DNA from: Engraulis encrasicolus
Lineage: Eukaryota > Chordata > Actinopteri > Clupeiformes > Engraulidae
DNA length: 64,000 bases
Direction of reading: 5' to 3'
Assembly (NCBI RefSeq): GCF_034702125.1
Contig: NC_085860.1
Span: forward strand, 56,436,419 to 56,500,418
How positions within the stretch are numbered: the first letter of the stretch is position 1; each line of letters begins with the position of its first letter. The notes beneath the pieces are model-generated. The model did no database searches. It saw only the letters and a program-made list of their open reading frames with translations, and was not told the DNA's origin. The position numbers and the translations under genes were made by a program. Below are positions 46,036 to 57,914 of the stretch, one piece after another.

Positions 46036-46876
46036 AACTAGAATGGGCACTCGGTAGAGCGCAAACCTTCGCCTACGCCACTTATTTTTTTCTGGCCATC
46101 TTCAAAATGTGGGGCATAACATTCTCCAAATTTTGGTGTTAGTTTCATTTAAATCGGACCGGAATATCGTAATATTACATTTTTGGCCCAGTCTTGACCT
46201 CTTATTCAATTCAGCATGCACACGTTCTTCTGGCATATAGTGCTGGGCAAAGAAACACGTTTTTGACCTTTTTGTGACCTTGACCTTGACCTTTGACCCA
46301 ATCACTCCCAAAAAGTAATCGGTTGTTCCTTGGGTCATGACCCATCATCCCACTAAATGTCATAAAAATCGGCTCAATTTACGTTTTTGACCTTTTCGTG
46401 ACCTTGGCCTGGACCTTTGACCTTTGACCCAATCACTCCCAAAAACGAATCGATTGTTCCTTGGGTCATGGCCAATCATCCCACTAAATTTCATAAAAAT
46501 CGGCTCAGTTCTTTCTGAGTTTGACCTTTTCGTGACCTTGACCTTGACCTTTGACCCAATCACTCCCAAAAAGTAATCGATTGTTCCTTGGGTCATGACC
46601 AATCATCCCACTAAATTTCATAAAAATCGGCTCAGTTCTGACTGAGTTATACGAAGTACAAACAAACATTTTGACCTTGACCTTTGACCCAATCACTCCC
46701 AAAAACTAATCGATTGTTCCTTGGGTCATGACCAATCATCCCACCAAATTTCATAAAAATCGGCTCAGTTCTGACTGAGTTATACGAAGTACATACAAAC
46801 AAACATATTCACAAATAAATAAATAAATACACAGCGGTCAAAACATAACCTTCGCCGACTTTGTCTTGGCGAAGGT
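46036..46876 (-). repeat. AGGTCA-rich dispersed repeat, copy B (inverted)
   Basis: Reverse complement of copy A at 40731-41564 with very high similarity throughout: same terminal hairpin (CCTTCGCCGACTTTGTCTTG), same four internal units and the same half-site clusters as TGACCTTTGACC and TGACCTTGACC. Directly abuts the LINE fragment on its right. Confidence 0.85.
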
Positions 46877-46879
46877 AAT

Positions 46880-47690
46880 GACAACAGGTCTCTCCAGAAT
46901 TTATCAGAAAACTTACATAACCAAAATAAATGTGCATTTGTTTCCGGGGATCCTTCACAGAAAGTACATGTATCATCCAAGTCCTTTTTCATTCTTACAA
47001 CAAAACTGTTAGAGGGATAGTACTGATGAATAGGTTTGTATGAGATTTCCCACACTTAATTTGTGAGAAGATATTTTAGAGGTAATGTTCAAACTTTTTT
47101 CGAAGGAATTTCCCCAAATTACCCGGCCCAGTAGTTAATGACAGGGTGTTGAAAAAATATAATTTTAGAATAATGCTCGTATCTCCCTGTTATTTTTTTT
47201 CTTTCGCGAAAAGCAAACCTGTCCCACAGGAAAGGTCATATGGTCAATATCTGCCTGACTTGGCAAAACAGAAAAGGTTTGCTGACTTCTTGGTAACATT
47301 ACTACTCAGGTATACCACCAATGACTGTAGCGAATTCCTTAGGGGTGACAGGAACGCTAAACTTAGATAGAAATTCTGAGTAATTGATGAGAAAACCATT
47401 GTTGTTTATACATTGAGACACAAGAAGAATGTCATGGCTTGCCCAATTATCCAGGTAGAGATTTGTTTTTAAAAAGTATGTCTTTGTTATTCCATATTAA
47501 GTATTTGTGAGGAGAAAAATATGTTTGTAGGCCAACGACCAGGCAACGAGAAGTTGTTTATGTAAATTAGCTATTTTAATGGGAATCTTCTCAACTTTAT
47601 AGTTGCACATTAAGAGGAATTTGAGGCCGCCCACTTTAGAGAATATATGTTGTGGAATAAAGGTTTGTTGCGTTGCCAGAGTACTTCAGT
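46880..47690 (-). pseudogene. L1/Tx1-like LINE ORF2 3' fragment
   Basis: Minus-strand frames give GGLKFLLMCNYKVEKIPI, KQLLVAWSLAYKH and, nearer the end, PSNSFVVRMKKDLDDTCTFC then EGSPETNAHLFWLCKFSDKF. The C.FC....ET..HLFW.C...FW pattern is the zinc-binding region after reverse transcriptase in fish L1/Tx1-type elements. Several frame breaks; inactive. Confidence 0.7.
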
Positions 47691-47726
47691 TTTTGCCCGC
47701 GTGTGTCATGTCCAGCTCTTTGTTTT

Positions 47727-47842
47727 TTAGATGCGTCCTAGCATCTCTATAAGAGGGTATGTTCATCCGTCGGTCTGTCGGTTGGTCTGAAACGCTTTCT
47801 TTCAATTGTCATTTCCTCCTGTGTCCACAAGGTGGCAGTGCA
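47727..47842 (-). repeat. Dispersed ~100-bp repeat, copy 2
   Basis: Shares AGATGCGTCCTAGCATCTCT, AAGAGGGTATGT and GTGTCCACAAGGTGGCAG with 30424-30525. Orientation arbitrary. Confidence 0.6.
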
Positions 47843-48246
47843 TAGACGGACGCATCTTTGTCCGCCTGTCGGACTTGTTTGCACTATTGTGGAATCCAAA
47901 ATACTCCCAAACGCGAGCTTTAAACTTTGCTGGGGCGAAAATATTTTTTCCCCACTGCCTTCCTCCATGTTAGTTTTGTCTGAAGCGGCAGGAGGTCACA
48001 ATTCCTAATTATTTGTTGCACGTGAAGTATCGATACTGACGCCTCCGTAACGATACACGCGACGATGTATCCCTGTATCGATATTTTGAACACACCAGTT
48101 TTTCACTAAAATAGGTACCATATTTTTGTGTGTTTAAAAAAAAAAAAAGTTGACGGCCGCTTCATGACACAAGGAGAATTGTGAATAATAATAATAACAA
48201 AATACTATCATTTTCAAAAACTCTGATTCTTACATTGGATGGAGAA

Positions 48247-49733
48247 TAGGGCTGGGCGATATGACGAGACATATCGTGAGGACGAGAGAAACGTGTCTAT
48301 CGTGACCTTTCTCCTCTATCGTTTATATCGTGATAAAAAAATATTTTCATTATTACAGCTAATACACATTTTACTATAATTTCACCTCATAATATAGCCA
48401 TTTTATGATTGTAAACATGTGCAAAAAATAATTTTAAAACTACTTGTGGGCCAAACTAGGCTATTTTATTGTTTTACTCCCATGATTTATTTCTGGTCGT
48501 ATGCTGTCAAGAGAGCGCACGCAGCCTATTCAGTCTGTTTGACTCAAACTTTGAGTCTGCAGTCACTCCTCGGTTGGCGCCCCCTAGAGTGCAGTACCCG
48601 GAAAAGTGTCTTCTTGCCATCTAACGTGACGAGCACCGGGCAGCAAGCGTGCGAATCATGGCTGGAAAAAGGCGTTGGACAACTTACCAAAAATGAGCCA
48701 ACTAGATGCTGCGGTGAAGTTTGGCATTCCTACCTGCGCTGTTTTGTAGATTCTGAGCACGAGACTTCCCCCCCGAGCCCCCCTCCCCCTTGCGCTTCTG
48801 TGAAGCGCATCTCTCCTACACAACATATGCTTTGCAGTGGATCTCGAAAGTAATGGAATTGACACGTTCCGTACGACGCACTATGGGCTACACATTTTGG
48901 CCGGTGATGAAAACAGTTATAAAGCCCTTCGTGCACTCTCACTGGGACTTCTCGTGAGCACATCATTCTCTGAAATGTTTAACTTGACCCTCTGTAGCCT
49001 ACCTGGAAATCCACCACCATTTTTCAGCAGAGGTAGGCTAAAAGTTAAAGTGACACGATGCTATGATGCTGCGCATGCCATTGAGTCCCAAACAGTTAGG
49101 TTTGACTTCTGGGCATGAAACGGTTTTGCAAATGCAATGCCCTTTGTTGTGTTCACTGATATATTGGTAAAAATACAACAAACAGAATTGTTCCTCGACA
49201 GCAACCAGCGTGAGTCAAGTGATTATTGGGAAGCATAACGTGGTTGGGGACAACGCTGGTGGGGACGAGAGCAAGCAATAGGCTATTGCGTGCTGTTTAT
49301 AACAAGTTCTTACATAGGCTATTCACAAATATTTTCAGCTTTGTTCAGTTTCATATTAGGCCTACTGGTATTTTGTAACATTAAGTAGGCCTATTTAAAA
49401 TGCGCTAATATAATTTACTGACTAATTACAGTCATTTTTTGTCAGACATTTTGTCATTCATGCCAATGTCCGGCCACAGTTGGCTAACGTGAACCTTGCT
49501 GTTTATGGCCGCAATTTGCACATCTGTGGTGTTCTTGGTTCGTGGGACTCTCACATTGGGAAACGAGATGACTGGTGAAAACAGGCGATGAAAGATTTTT
49601 TTCGACCCTGTCCGTCAAACTGGTTGACTATGTTTTTTTTTTTTTTTAAGACTATATCGTGATACATATCGCTATCGTGATATAAAATAATCCATATCGT
49701 GATATATTTTTTTTTCCATATCGCCCAGGCCTA
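48247..49733. mobile_element. hAT element with TAGGGCTGGGCGATATG ends
   Basis: Left end TAGGGCTGGGCGATATG and inverted right end CATATCGCCCAGGCCTA, flanked by ATGGAGAA (48239-48246, 49734-49741). ATATCGTGATA motifs fill both subterminal regions. The 1,487-bp interior includes an inverted relative of the 42338-43412 element, whose conserved peptide (IDTFRTT, LAGDENSYKALRALSLGLLV) is on the plus strand here. Confidence 0.9.
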
Positions 49734-49741
49734 ATGGAGAA

Positions 49742-50696
49742 CAGCACAAAGAAAATATATCAGCCATCAAAACAGACCAAAATTATTGTTTTGGGGATAT
49801 TCATGAATATTTAAAAACAACGTCTCAAAAGAGTTGGGACGGGGACAGTAAAAGGCAGCAAATGCAAAGGAAGACTTCAAAACAACACTTAACAGTTAAA
49901 TACATTAACCGATGAGATGCTTTTATATAAAAAGCAGTGTTAATTCCTATCATGGACATGATTTCACCAGCTTAAATGGAGGGTGTATTCGTTGTCATGT
50001 TTTGCGATGTTTTCCTTTCTGTAGGGCTTACAGTGTGACAGGTCTTGACCAAAAGCCCGCTATTTTATCATCAGCTGGTCCTTATGATGGAGTTAAACTA
50101 TTAAAACATAGTAGAGAATGCAAGTTGTCCTTACTATGTGGCAATAATTGAAGATCTCCCTTCAAAATACAATGCATGAGTGGCTTTTCATGCTGTTTAA
50201 AACCCATTTATATCATTCAGCACTGTATTTAACTCTACAGATGAGTGAGAACAACAACTTAAAGGATAGTTCCGGCGTAAAATTAAAGTTTCACCATCGA
50301 TTTCCCATGCCCCAAAATGTATCTAATGATGAGCCGTTCCGGGAAATGCCGCGCCGTTGTGGAGTTATCTTATTTTAAGCTTTTTGGCGAATAACGCAGC
50401 CACTACATCACGGCGGGGCCAATTTGTAAATATTATTTTCTGATGTTTTCCCGCTATAAACAACCTCAAAAACGCTACACACTTTATCACAAAGGTCTCG
50501 TCAATCAAACTGAGGCACAGAGAAGATAATCGGACCACACCGTCTTTCACTGGCCAGTGTTTTCAGAGGTGTCTCACTGTTGCAACTCTCTACTCTGACC
50601 CGGATGCAGGCTAATCCATCAGGTGGCTAAGTAGGCTAAACATGGTCCGCGGTTCTTCTACTGGCTGCGGCCGTAAAATGAAAAGCTGGAACAATC
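49742..50696. other. Mostly unassigned; TTAA-AGGATAGTTCCGG repeat start at 50259
   Basis: TTAAAGGATAGTTCCGGCGT at 50259 looks like the end of a TTAA-target MITE whose other end is missing. No gene recognised. Confidence 0.4.
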
Positions 50697-51043
50697 CAAA
50701 AAACTCATCTAGCGCCTTTAACGACTTTTTGGTGCATCTGGCGACTTTTTAAAACGTGCATTTTTGGGGACAAATTCATCGTTTTCCCACATAATTCTGA
50801 CTCTGCGCCGCCGTCAGAAGCGTTTCCCCCGGTTAAGCAGGGCTGCAGATTAGCTCTAATCTCCAAAAAGTAGCTAGCACCGCCCATTTGTAGGCTACTG
50901 TGGACGAAGGCATGTGGGCACGTTTTCTGTAGATCAGTGCGCTGTGTGTGACATTGTGACGTCATACGTAACTTCATGACGTCTTCTAGCGACTTTTCAG
51001 CAAGCCCATAGCGACTTTGGCTGATTTTCTTTTGGCAACACTG
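50697..51043 (-). mobile_element. Partial hAT element, family CAGTGTTGCC, copy 2 (inverted)
   Basis: Ends at 51043 in GGCAACACTG and matches the left third of the copies at 5965 and 51442 (CATTTGTAG, GCGACTTTTTAAAACGTGCA). Its inner edge near 50697 corresponds to CTAGATGAGTTTTT in copy 1, so about 550 bp is missing. Confidence 0.85.
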
Positions 51044-51441
51044 CCCACTGCTTTTTTTTCACAACTAGTTGCAGTGTGGTGGTTGTTCTGCCACAACACA
51101 CACAGATCCACAAACAGTGTAGTCACTAGGGGTACCCGAATGGCTCAAATGGATTGCACAGAACACACACACTTTAGCCTCTGGGGCATACCTTAGGCAT
51201 CACAGGTAGGTACAAACTCAAAGGATTAATAACAAAGGAAAGAAAATAAGTAATTCACAGCAAACCACAAAAAGTAAAGAAAACAAAAACACTGCAAACC
51301 ATAAACAAAAAAAGGGTTAAATCAAAAATCGGCACACAGGGTTAGAAAAGAACACAGCAAGCAAAAGATACAAAAGTAAGAGCATGGCGCAAATATGACT
51401 GGGATACTGAATGGTAGTGCAAAGTCCAAGTGTAGCACAGA

Positions 51442-52328
51442 CAGTGTTGCCGAAAGAAAATCAGCCAAAGTCGCTATGGGCTTGCTGAAAAGTCGCTAGA
51501 TGACGTCATGACGTTGCGTATGACGTCACGATGTTACGCACGGCGCGATGATCTACAGAAAACAAATGGGCGGTGCTAGCTACTTTTGGGAGATCAGAGC
51601 TAATCTGCAGCCCTGCTTAACCGTGGGAAACGCTTCTGACGGCAGCGCAGAGTCAGAATTATGTGGGAAAACGATGAATTTATCACTGAAAATACACGTT
51701 TTAAAAAGTCGCCAGATGCACCAAAAAGCCGCTAAAGGCGCCTGCGCCAGCCTGCTAGTGTTCATTTAAATTTGTCATATGCATATCCCAAGGAGCCGTT
51801 GTGGTAGCTTTTGTGATACGCACCGGATTCTCATGCCCCCTGTATCTGCTTGTAGGTTAGACCGAGTAAAGTTAAGTACAGGAAAGTCAAATATACCTGT
51901 ATAACAACAAGACTCTGGTCTAATTCCAAAGTGTAGGCATAACATAAATGACAGTCCCAAAACATTTGGTGACCATATCGAAGATTGTGTAATCTCTGTT
52001 TATGTTGACATTCGGTTCCTGCCATATCTTTGTCCCATCTCGCTTGCCGTAGCCTCTTACAAGCAGATGTACATGTGCATGAGAATTCCTGTGCGTACCA
52101 CAAAATTTGCCACACCGTAGTGCATCATGTGTCTGTCTCTACCCGCCACTGAAAATGCATTGTGTGGTGTCGTGGGGAGGGAGACTGATTTGCCTCTCAC
52201 AAGACAAGCAAAATAGTCGCTAGATTCGCCCAGATTGAGCCTGAAAAGTTGCTAAGTCGCTAGATTTTTTTTTTTTGTGGCCAAAAGTCGCTAAATTTAG
52301 CGACAAAGTCTCTAAATTGGCAACACTG
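51442..52328 (+). mobile_element. Non-autonomous hAT element, family CAGTGTTGCC, copy 3
   Basis: Ends CAGTGTTGCC and GGCAACACTG with 8-bp duplication AGCACAGA (51434-51441, 52329-52336). 887 bp and closely similar to copy 1 throughout, with small indels. Confidence 0.93.
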
Positions 52329-52336
52329 AGCACAGA

Positions 52337-52858
52337 TAGTGCCAACACAAATTTTCAGTGCAAGTTCAGTGGGGAAACAACAATTTGCACTGTTGAGTGC
52401 AATATTCAGTGCAAATGGCATCAATAAATGAATATCAGTAAATGCTAATTGAGACAGAAATCAGTCGAATTCACAAGACCGTTGAGAAACAAAAGATAGG
52501 TACAACATGCTTTCAATGTTTTCAAATGGTTCAAATCACACAGAGCGTGTGTCTATATACATGTACATTTAAAAAAAATAAAACAAGCAAATAAGACCTG
52601 TACACCACAAGCACCATCCCTCCCCCTCCCCTCAGTAGGGCTTTATATTGTCATCTTACGCCAGTCCTTAAAGGGAAAAAACGTTTTTTTTGCATATGGG
52701 GCCTTATTTCTGGAGTATAACACATCACTCTACACACCCATACCACTTTTTTCCCATTTGGTGCCGTTTGGAAGATATTGTGTCAGACGGTATCCACTCA
52801 ACGGTAGCCGTAGGGGCAATATTACCAAGCCCATAAATGAGTTGTCCCCACTTTTTAA
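52337..52858. other. No recognised gene
   Basis: Repeated CAGTGCAA motifs at 52355-52425; otherwise unassigned. Confidence 0.35.
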
Positions 52859-53073
52859 CCCTCTGAGGTCCGAGTGCCCTTCAGAGGGCAATGTGTCTCC
52901 AAAAACAAATCTGTAACTCTGTGAGTTTTTGTCATTGAAACATATAAGTCACACCATCAGAAACCTCAGACCTTCCAGGTCCCAAATATATATATATGAA
53001 ATGAAAATACTTGAAAATGTTAGGGTGGTGCAAGCAGCCTAAAAGCCTCTGAAAAGCCTTAGACCTCAGAGGG
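52859..53073. mobile_element. piggyBac-like MITE with ends CCCTCTGAGGTC
   Basis: CCCTCTGAGGTC at 52859 is inverted at the right end (GACCTCAGAGGG, ending 53073), with TTAA outside both (52855-52858, 53074-53077). 215 bp. TTAA plus CCCT ends are typical of piggyBac-type MITEs. Confidence 0.88.
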
Positions 53074-53317
53074 TTAAATGTTGTACAGTTGTGCCATAGT
53101 CGAATCAAACATTTACCGCGTCTGTCACACCCCCGCCTACTTGTACTCATTTGTTTCTGAAAACTGAAAGGGAAGGCGGCGCCGTGACGTCATCGGCTGG
53201 CGACACTGTTTATTCTGACAGCAGTATGGAGAGCCTCATTCGCTCGCTCAATCAGCTAGGACTGCAAAACGCTTGTAAACATTTGCTTTTTGGGAGTAAG
53301 ATTTGGATTTTGCAAAA

Positions 53318-53605
53318 ATGGTTCGAATGTGTACATTCCCAGGATGCGAAAACAAGATGACTAGATGGACATTTTCACCGGCTTCCTCTGAAAAACCGAG
53401 GCTGTGTCTTATCGCAATGAGAATGGATCCAAACATCAGACCTCAGCGATTGCGACGCGCTGATCATCGAGTTTGTAGTGCCCATTTCTCTGCCGATGAT
53501 TTTTGTCCACTAAAGGAAATGAAACCTGGCCAAAAATCTCAGCATCGAATTCTCAAGACCGGCGCTGTGACTATGGCCGCCGAACAACGCTCAGAGGAAA
53601 CTACG
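53318..53605 (+). CDS. THAP-domain exon of a second THAP gene
   Basis: ATG at 53318 opens a THAP finger: MVRMCTFPGCENK, then WTFSPASSEKPR, and VCSAHFSADDF, followed by a basic tail. The exon ends phase 0 at a good donor (ACTACG/GTAAGC, 53605). A possible terminal exon (56172-56324, acceptor TATGCTCCACAG) would join in phase and end in AANMGPPELYDLSALLN... to TAA, with AATAAA overlapping the stop; intermediate exons are uncertain. The intervening 2.5 kb is repeat-derived. Distinct in sequence from the THAP gene at 23578. DNA binding is inferred; whether host gene or transposon-derived is open. Confidence 0.7.
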
Positions 53606-53697
53606 GTAAGCTAGCTTTCTCATGTCCACGAGCTAATTGTATGTGAGTACCCTGTACTTGAATCTGTGCAAAAGTCTACTGCTAGTACACATTCAAA

Positions 53698-54380
53698 ATA
53701 TAGCTGCAAGCAGCAATGCGGGGCCAAGCAGTCGCCACGGCAACAGAAGGAACTGCAGCGCCCCCTTTGGTCCAAATCTCGCCAATGTTGGTGTGCATTC
53801 CTTGGAGGGGAGTGTGCTCACATGAACCAAGTTTATTTTGAATCCCTTAAAGGGCTGACAAATATAAGATCACTTCCTGTTACCTGTTGGTGGCGCTAGA
53901 GAGTTTGAGCTGGGAATCTGGATTTTTTTGTGGGAGGTCATGGGATTGACTAGTATGTGTGCAAAAAATAGCTAAAAGAATCTGACAAACGGTTGCTGAG
54001 ATATGACCTCACTTCCTGTTTTGCCACTTTTACGACAATTTTGATTGGCTGTCACCTCCAAACGATAAGAGGTATCAAAAATTCTTTGGATACCCTAATG
54101 CCTATCAGTCTGAAGATGATGTGTACCTTTTTGCTGGTCATTCTGACAAAAATTGTGTGACAAGTAGCATTTTATTGAATTTTACAAAATTCAAAATGGC
54201 GGAATTTCCCTTCTGCATTTACATAACGTTATATAGTGCGTTGGATTCGGCTTGGCCCAAGGATTCTGGTGGTTTTTGTGAAGGGTGCGCTTCCTCAGAA
54301 TGCGACGAGTTTGAAAGGGGACGAGTTGGTTTTAATCACAATTTGGTGCAAGGTTAGCTCTGACACGCATCTTCCTGCTC
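53698..54380. repeat. Dispersed repeat starting ATAGCTGCAAGCAGCAATGC
   Basis: ATATAGCTGCAAGCAGCAAT followed by GGGCCAAGCAGTCGCC and CACTTCCTGTT motifs resembles an abundant fish repeat. No protein recognised. Confidence 0.45.
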
Positions 54381-54385
54381 GTCAA

Positions 54386-55400
54386 GACACACCTCCTGCT
54401 CTATACCACTACGACACCGGCAATCAATGCCCTTCGAAATCCACGTTTTTCACACAGACTGAACACAAACTCTTTGCACACATGCAGAAGGTCGGACATT
54501 TGCTAAAATAGTTCCCGATGACTCCCGAAATAATAGCCCAACATTGACCACAAATCCCAATGATATGATGCTTAGATGTAGCCCATCCGATCCATATGTA
54601 GCCATATGTAGCCATCTATGCTAGCTTCTGGCTTTTCACATACAGGAAGACAGTTCAACATGGGGGTGAATAATCCAATAAACTTATCTGGTTGGCGATC
54701 AAACTTCCAAATCGGAGCGCATTACTCCAATTACAATTCGGGTGCCATTTTGATCCAATGATCTGGTAAAGGTCTAGGTAGCAAGCCCAGAAAGTTCAAG
54801 ATACTCCTGGCACGGTATACAATGGTCTCTGTGTTGTTTACCTATTGTGTGAAGTCAGACACAATACACGCTACCGATCGTACTAGGGAAACAACAACAT
54901 AGCACGATTCACGAATACGGCAGCACACCTCCTGCTCTGTCACACTACGACACCGGCAATCGATGCCCTTTGAAATCCCCGTTTTTCACGTGGACTGAAC
55001 ACAAACTCTTTGCACACATGCAGAGGGTGAGACATTTGGTAAAATAGCTCCCGATGACTCCCGAAATAATAGCCCATCATTGACAACAAATCCAAATGAT
55101 ATGATGCTTATATGTAGCCTAGCCCATCCGATCCATATGATATGTAGCCATGCTAGCTTCTGGCTTCTCACATACAGGAAGACACAGAAACTTATCTTTT
55201 TGGCGATCAAACGTCCAAATCGGAGCGCATTACTCCAATCACATCTCGGGTGCCATTTGGACCCAAGGATCTGGTAAAGGTCTAGCAAGTCCAGAAAGTT
55301 CAAGATACTCCAGGCACGATATACAATGGTGTTTACCTATTGCGTGAAGTCAGAGACAACACATGCTACAGTGACCGTACTAGGGAAATCAATGCAGGCA
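54386..55400. repeat. Tandem duplication of a ~535-bp segment
   Basis: Two head-to-tail copies (about 54386-54922 and 54923-55400) share CACACCTCCTGCTCT, CACTACGACACCGGCAATC, GATGACTCCCGAAATAATAG and CAAATCGGAGCGCATTACTC with modest divergence. Function unknown. Confidence 0.85.
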
Positions 55401-56171
55401 GCGCGATAGGCGACATGGGTTGGCATCCAGACATCTTGGTAAGTTAAATTAAAATATCCAAATCATAACACTCAAACATCATAACAATCAAACAACTTTT
55501 GACTGCAAATGTTGTCATTTATGTCCATCACAGAGCTACCAAAATCACATATATTGTCCATTGAAGGGTGTAGATTCAAAATATGATATTTAAATGCAAA
55601 AACGTATTTTTACCTTTTGGTATACAACGCATGGGCGTGAAAAACGCATTATTACGTCGTCGGTACTCAATGTGTTAAAATGTAACATGAAATACAAACT
55701 TCTCTAAAAAATGGTGAATCTGTCAATGGGGGATAGATTTACTCAACACCATGTGATTATCAAACCACAACTGACAACTTGGCATGGAAAAATGTGTCTA
55801 TCAACCTCACGTCAAGGTAAGAAAAGACCCATAAAAGTTTGTTGGTGTGTATGTGTAGAAGTTTACTATGTTGCTGTGTGTGACCTTAGGTGCTCTTGAT
55901 GCTTCACTATGTGTATGTTATGTTAGCAATTTAGCTTAGTATGTTAGCTACTGCTAGTTAGGCTAGCACTGTGTAGGCCTTTCATACAAATGTTTTTCTT
56001 GTATCATACATCTGCAGTGTATCTGCAAGTGATACGTTGCAATTTCATGATGGCATATTGCACATTGAACTTTTGTATAAACCAGTGTAGCAAACCCAGT
56101 GATCATGATGTAGGGGCCTAATCCAACAAGTCCCCATGAAAAGCCTTACACTTATTATTTATGCTCCACAG
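55401..56171. other. Presumed intron or intergenic; no clear exon
   Basis: A stretch at 55711-55816 ending in a donor-like CAAG/GTAAGA could be an exon but lacks a convincing acceptor or domain. Confidence 0.25.
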
Positions 56172-56324
56172 GCAGCCAATATGGGACCACCAGAACTCTA
56201 TGATCTATCAGCTCTGCTCAACACTCCAAAGGATAAACAAGTGACTGTGTTGAGAAGTCTGACACTATTTTGGGGGACATGTTATTGCAAGATATATGGA
56301 TCTCCTTCAGCCTCCAACTCCTAA
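56172..56324 (+). CDS. Possible terminal exon of the second THAP gene
   Basis: Follows acceptor-like TATGCTCCACAG and reads PPELYDLSALLNTPKDKQVT to TAA at 56322, where AATAAA overlaps the stop. Phase matches the THAP exon's donor. No domain recognised, so the link is tentative. Confidence 0.35.
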   Translation, partial: AANMGPPELYDLSALLNTPKDKQVTVLRSLTLFWGTCYCKIYGSPSASNS

Positions 56325-57914
56325 TAAAAGATTCAGAAATGGACAACAAATAAATGACTAAATTGCCTAACGTGTTGAGGTTGATTCTTTGTAATGTATT
56401 GACTGTTCACTGTATCGACTGGGTCTACATTTTAGAACAGATTGTTGTGCATTGTATCATTGTTGTGTTATTGTCTACTGTTTTTTTGTTAATCACATGG
56501 AACAAAATGAAAAAACTTGATATAAAGCATTGTTCACGTTTGTGGAATTAAAGTTCATGTTACATTTGGTTTAAACAGAGGGGTGGTAGCCTAGTGCATT
56601 AGTAAACCATTCAATCAATAAACCAACAAAGATTTTTTTTTTGGCTCTAAAATGGGAAAACATAAAACTTTTAATTTTGAAATCAAAAACTTAGAGCCAC
56701 TATAGCTAAATATGCTGTGCTTGTTTACTTTAAAATTTTAACGCTCTGCTAAGTACTAATTGCATTGATTTTTGCATCATTCTCAAAATATTTATGACAA
56801 TGGAGCATGTTAGATCTTTGAGTAGCAGCTACTAAAACATTCAAGATTTTATTTTTTCTCATAACATTTGTTTTCAAATAACATGTCTGATTTTATGTAA
56901 GACTTACATAAACGTTTTAGTTTTCAACACAAATCTTTTGTGTAAACCATTGTTTCTGTGCATTTTAGAGTTTGGAGTACATACTTGACTTGGGCTGCTA
57001 AAAACTAAAAATGTAATCATGGGATTAATGTTTTCAATCTTTTCAATAATTTCAAAGTTTTTGATCATTTTCTTAAAGATTTTGTGTCCATCATATGCAT
57101 GAATGTATGTAGTATTTACTTAAAACATTTGGTCACAAAACTAAAACTTTAACGGGAATAAGTTTCCACAAAACTTTTGAGTTCGTGGGACATGTTGGGG
57201 TTTACAGTGTATGCCAATGAACACAAGGTTAAGGTTCTTAAAACACACACACACACACACACACAGTTTGTGAATAACCTTTAATTTTATTTTTCATTTT
57301 TGTTTAGGTAAGAATGGGAAGACGTCCATTACACAGGTTAAAGGGCCATACACACACGTCGCTACTAGTTACTCGCTCAGCGGATGAAGTCAATAGAATG
57401 TCGATGTGTTCCAGCGAGACTCGCAGGCGAGTAGGCGAGCACTGTACAAGCGATGCGATGTGGGCGGATTCCGAGTTGAAAATATTTTATCTTCGAGCGA
57501 GGCGAGTAAGCGAGTAACCAATTGGAATGCAGAGTTCGGTACTTCTCGCCTGTTCATTGGCAGTTAAAGCCGCGGGAACTTTCAGTGAACGTTCCATGAA
57601 AGAGTGGCGAGCAAGTGAAAAGCTAGCTTTGTGTGATTAGGCCGCTTAAGTCTAGCTAAAAGTGAAGCAAATACAATGGCATGTCTTGTGGGATGATGTA
57701 GACTAGTGATCTGACCCTCTGACCCCAAAGACAGCAATGATCATGTCTGTGATTCTGTGGCGACACGTTTGGGAAACCTCTTAGGACAAAATCAATTTGT
57801 AACCCGATACCCGTTTAACATAGTTTAGGAAATGTGTGACGTATAGATGACAAGGAAACTGTGGGGTGAGGTGAAAGTGGTGAAAAGTGTTACTTGAGAT
57901 TTTCAATTTGCCCA
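56325..57914. other. AT-rich intergenic with (CA)n and short inverted motif
   Basis: A (CA)n microsatellite lies at 57243-57266. At 57366-57510, GTTACTCGCT and AGCGAGTAAC flank GCGAG-rich sequence, resembling a small MITE. A minus-strand AATAAA near 57290 could serve the TRIM gene. Confidence 0.4.
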
